A DNA stretch of 31,427 bases from CAYHXN01 sp964373675. Lineage in GTDB: Bacteria; Patescibacteriota; Minisyncoccia; UBA6257; WO2-44-18. The position numbers and the translations under genes were made by a program. Below, piece after piece: positions 30,501 through 31,427 of this stretch (position 1 is the first letter of the stretch; every line of letters starts with the position of its first letter). The notes under the pieces are model-generated. The model was given only the letters and a program-made list of their open reading frames with translations. It ran no database searches and was not told where the DNA came from. The stretch is taken from positions 1-31,427 of the forward strand of contig CAYJVO010000006.1 of the NCBI GenBank assembly GCA_964373675.1, given 5' to 3'.

Positions 30501-31427
30501 AGGCCAGAATGCCGCCAACACCATCTCCTCCGGCAGTAACTCCGGTATCACTGTAAGTGCTGGTGCCGTATCTTGACACGGTTAATCTTCCAGGATCAGC
30601 GGCAGTGCCGTCATTAATAGTCAAACTGCTCCAGTTGGGAACACGGATAACTTGGGCTTGGTTGCGAAGATCATCATCATAATAGGTGTGTTCAAGGTTA
30701 GTGGTAACCGTGATTTCACAGCTAGTGGCACTGCAAGCAGTGGTGTCGTCAACAATCTTAAATTCGTAATAACCGATATCGCCCCACGGAGTGGTGGAAG
30801 CCCTAGGCGTATTAGTAGCCGCGGATTCCATCTGAATAATCATGATTTCGTCCCCTGCCAGCAACCATGCCAAAGAAGAAGTTGCTAAAGGAATAATATT
30901 AGTCCCGGCTTGAGCTGTTGCTGGCGCTTCAGCTATAGCGCCGCTTCCAAGATCAACCGCATAACAGGTTGGTCCAGTGGCAGTGGAATCATCGTCAATA
31001 TCTCGCTGAGTGCAATTAATGCCGGTAGTAGAACCATCGTCTGCTTCGTTGGCAATGGTTGCGGCTCCGTCTGCGCCGTCGCCGTTGTTAAGAACCTGCG
31101 TCTGGAATCGGCCGCGAACTTTTCCGGCCGAATCCTGGAAGTAAATACTGCCGGTGGAAGTAGCACCCAGACCAGTGCCGGAAGAACGTAAAGTTAAACC
31201 GAAAATCCCAGATTGCGCATCTGAATCGCCGGTGATCACCCCGCCAACCACCACATCATTTCCAAAAGTCGTGGTGCCGGTGAAATACGATTGTCCTTGA
31301 ACGGCAAATTGGTAAGTACTAGCAATTGAAGTGGTGCCAACGCTCAAGGTAGAAGTGGCAATCAAAGAAGAGGCGGTGGAGGTTCCTTCAATATTGAGAT
31401 TTCCTCCAAAGATACCGTCTCCTCCTA
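27565..31427 (-). CDS. Giant surface protein, C-terminal part, enters from the right edge
   Basis: The frame is open from the right edge (no stop before 31427) to TAA at 27565-27567, 1,287 visible codons including the stop; any internal start is arbitrary. In order: Thr/Ser repeats with TSTASSLIATSTLSVGTTS; a region with Cys and DNLE-type strands; about 250 residues very rich in glycine (window about 30480-29640); a segment with ADIAERYPVSDRLIEPGDVV and DDRLVGVISTEPG that resembles the autoproteolytic Peptidase_G2 domain of phage appendages (about 29400-29020); a helical linker; an Ig-like HYR/DUF5011 domain (PPVITINGNNPAQIELNSRY) near 28040-27780; and a Thr/Pro/Glu-rich tail. It is probably exported and displayed. 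It is related to, or the same gene as, the ORF at 1-1174. Confidence 0.8.
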   Translation of the reverse strand, partial: GGDGIFGGNLNIEGTSTASSLIATSTLSVGTTSIASTYQFAVQGQSYFTGTTTFGNDVVVGGVITGDSDAQSGIFGLTLRSSGTGLGATSTGSIYFQDSAGKVRGRFQTQVLNNGDGADGAATIANEADDGSTTGINCTQRDIDDDSTATGPTCYAVDLGSGAIAEAPATAQAGTNIIPLATSSLAWLLAGDEIMIIQMESAATNTPRASTTPWGDIGYYEFKIVDDTTACSATSCEITVTTNLEHTYYDDDLRNQAQVIRVPNWSSLTINDGTAADPGRLTVSRYGTSTYSDTGVTAGGDGVGGILAFRVSGTLTLNAQKSIDVSGLGFLGGRFASSSGSAAAGVGAENAGEPGGPGGYGEDGFGPGAGGGGAGGTGGSGGEGASPLSNIGGAGGGGGGAGGGGAGGSYGIRASNGFGGGSGLTGGGNISSVGGAGSGGIGGVGGSSASSTPYMPKDLSRISIGSGGGAGGAGGAGGGGGGGDGGAGGAGGDGNVGGNGGAGAGSVLIFANAITVDSTADNAILANGLPGGGGGNGVAGSNGTTDGGGGGGGGASGSGGGGSGGAVYIKTGTLIFSGGIPAEPWLAATSTATEASTGGSGGVGASSKGGGGGGADGGGCYGDDSCTSGSAGTFGYIRLDYDSQNSPQRGLISPSPVFMVTNQYGEIHAGAVNTVSADIAERYPVSDRLIEPGDVVRISSSIAGGLDSLRSSAYVEKSAKPYDDRLVGVISTEPGLELGKEDFVNQLTRPVGLQGRVPVKVTDENGPIQPGDYLTSSATKPGFAMKAARSGMTIGKALGEHLTGIGTVMVFIDPGYQIIDWNIELADKLADTQLQNAQNTASGTPLSYLINQKGSGDILQLQENGDSRFLVKNNGSVEINSRIEDNPAKELVVIKADNSEVFKINARGDLSLRGVVRIENDSFAGLIITNEAGLAEVKFGYHLGTGKPSVQLTSEVEDGRFIFAQISQFFQDETKNYTGFILRAMEMPSGKPAASTTIHYLVTAKQEGYLPVAFASSSASLLLSESTSTPPADSENSQANPEQTWLAQLVDSVWTKITELLREALVIMKLQVGTSEKPAGITIYDEKTKQPYCVKIFDGQLVHVPGECSNIELGIKNNELGNTDVLNPDTEPPVITINGNNPAQIELNSRYTDLGVIVTDNVDQNLGHTISLDNGPEQPFGTPIEIDTSVTGTHTIIYKATDQAGNVGTATRTVQVIDPNAPPPIPTEPTAALTEPVPTTETTTTTANEPISTTTEPAPEPTTEQPAQESATVSEPPPEQTAEPTP

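Noticed and set aside
1..31427. CRISPR array
   Set aside because: Repeats here are dispersed or inverted; no regularly spaced direct repeats with unique spacers, and no cas genes.
1..31427. Recoded TGA (Gly) as in some CPR lineages
   Set aside because: TGA ends ftsL, aceB, the FKBP gene and others at the expected family length, and in-frame TGA is absent from the clear genes.

Overview
The window looks like a chromosomal segment of a Patescibacteria (Candidate Phyla Radiation, CPR) bacterium, probably of Parcubacteria type. This is inferred from gene content and style, not from a marker phylogeny. The pointers are small compact genes, many four-base start/stop overlaps, TATAAT-like boxes placed 6-8 bases in front of start codons, a very large signal-peptide surface protein with a glycine-rich core, an intein in an adenosylcobalamin-type ribonucleotide reductase, a reduced division cluster, and short dispersed repeats rich in CTTCGGCGG. 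TGA, TAA and TAG all act as stops, so the standard bacterial code fits.

Layout. 1-1174 is the N-terminal part of a secreted surface protein that leaves the window on the left. 1361-3738 has a small hypothetical gene, a membrane-anchored amidohydrolase translationally coupled to a polytopic membrane protein, and a 52-residue leaderless membrane peptide. 3911-7055 is accessory: a RelE-like toxin/antitoxin pair, a tail-anchored hypothetical protein, and two DUF218 (YdcF-like) proteins on either side of a phosphotransferase-fold protein that lacks its catalytic residues. 7056-7410 is repeat-rich and holds a run of Ns preceded by a 10-mer matching the start of an Illumina adapter. 7409-9646 has tRNA-Asn, a GT-C type membrane glycosyltransferase and a 2'-5' RNA ligase. 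9643-12589 encodes isocitrate lyase and malate synthase, the complete glyoxylate bypass, which is unexpected in this group. 12667-13590 has DoxX and a membrane-anchored FKBP isomerase. 13683-17387 is ribonucleotide reductase with a 481-residue HNH intein. 17459-20333 has a small membrane protein, tRNA-Phe preceded by a tRNA-like structure, tsaC-tgt (tRNA modification) and a CPBP protease. 20384-20629 holds a tRNA-Glu whose two halves are separated by an inverted-repeat element carrying a second, intact tRNA-Glu.

25254-20630 is a division and cell-wall (dcw) cluster on the minus strand, mraZ-rsmH-ftsL-ftsI-murF, preceded by an array of phased TGGGG boxes that look like an MraZ operator. Next come a small HExxH peptidase, a membrane-anchored protein with Ig/cadherin-like domains, a decayed four-helix-bundle gene, and the C-terminal 1,287 residues of a giant surface protein that leaves the window on the right.

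Three patterns cross the window. Many genes appear to be transcribed leaderless. Stem-loops often begin at, or contain, the stop codon. Perfect or near-perfect long inverted repeats fill several intergenic gaps. The two truncated surface-protein ORFs at opposite edges join exactly in frame, so the contig may be one gene broken open, or may end in two paralogues.
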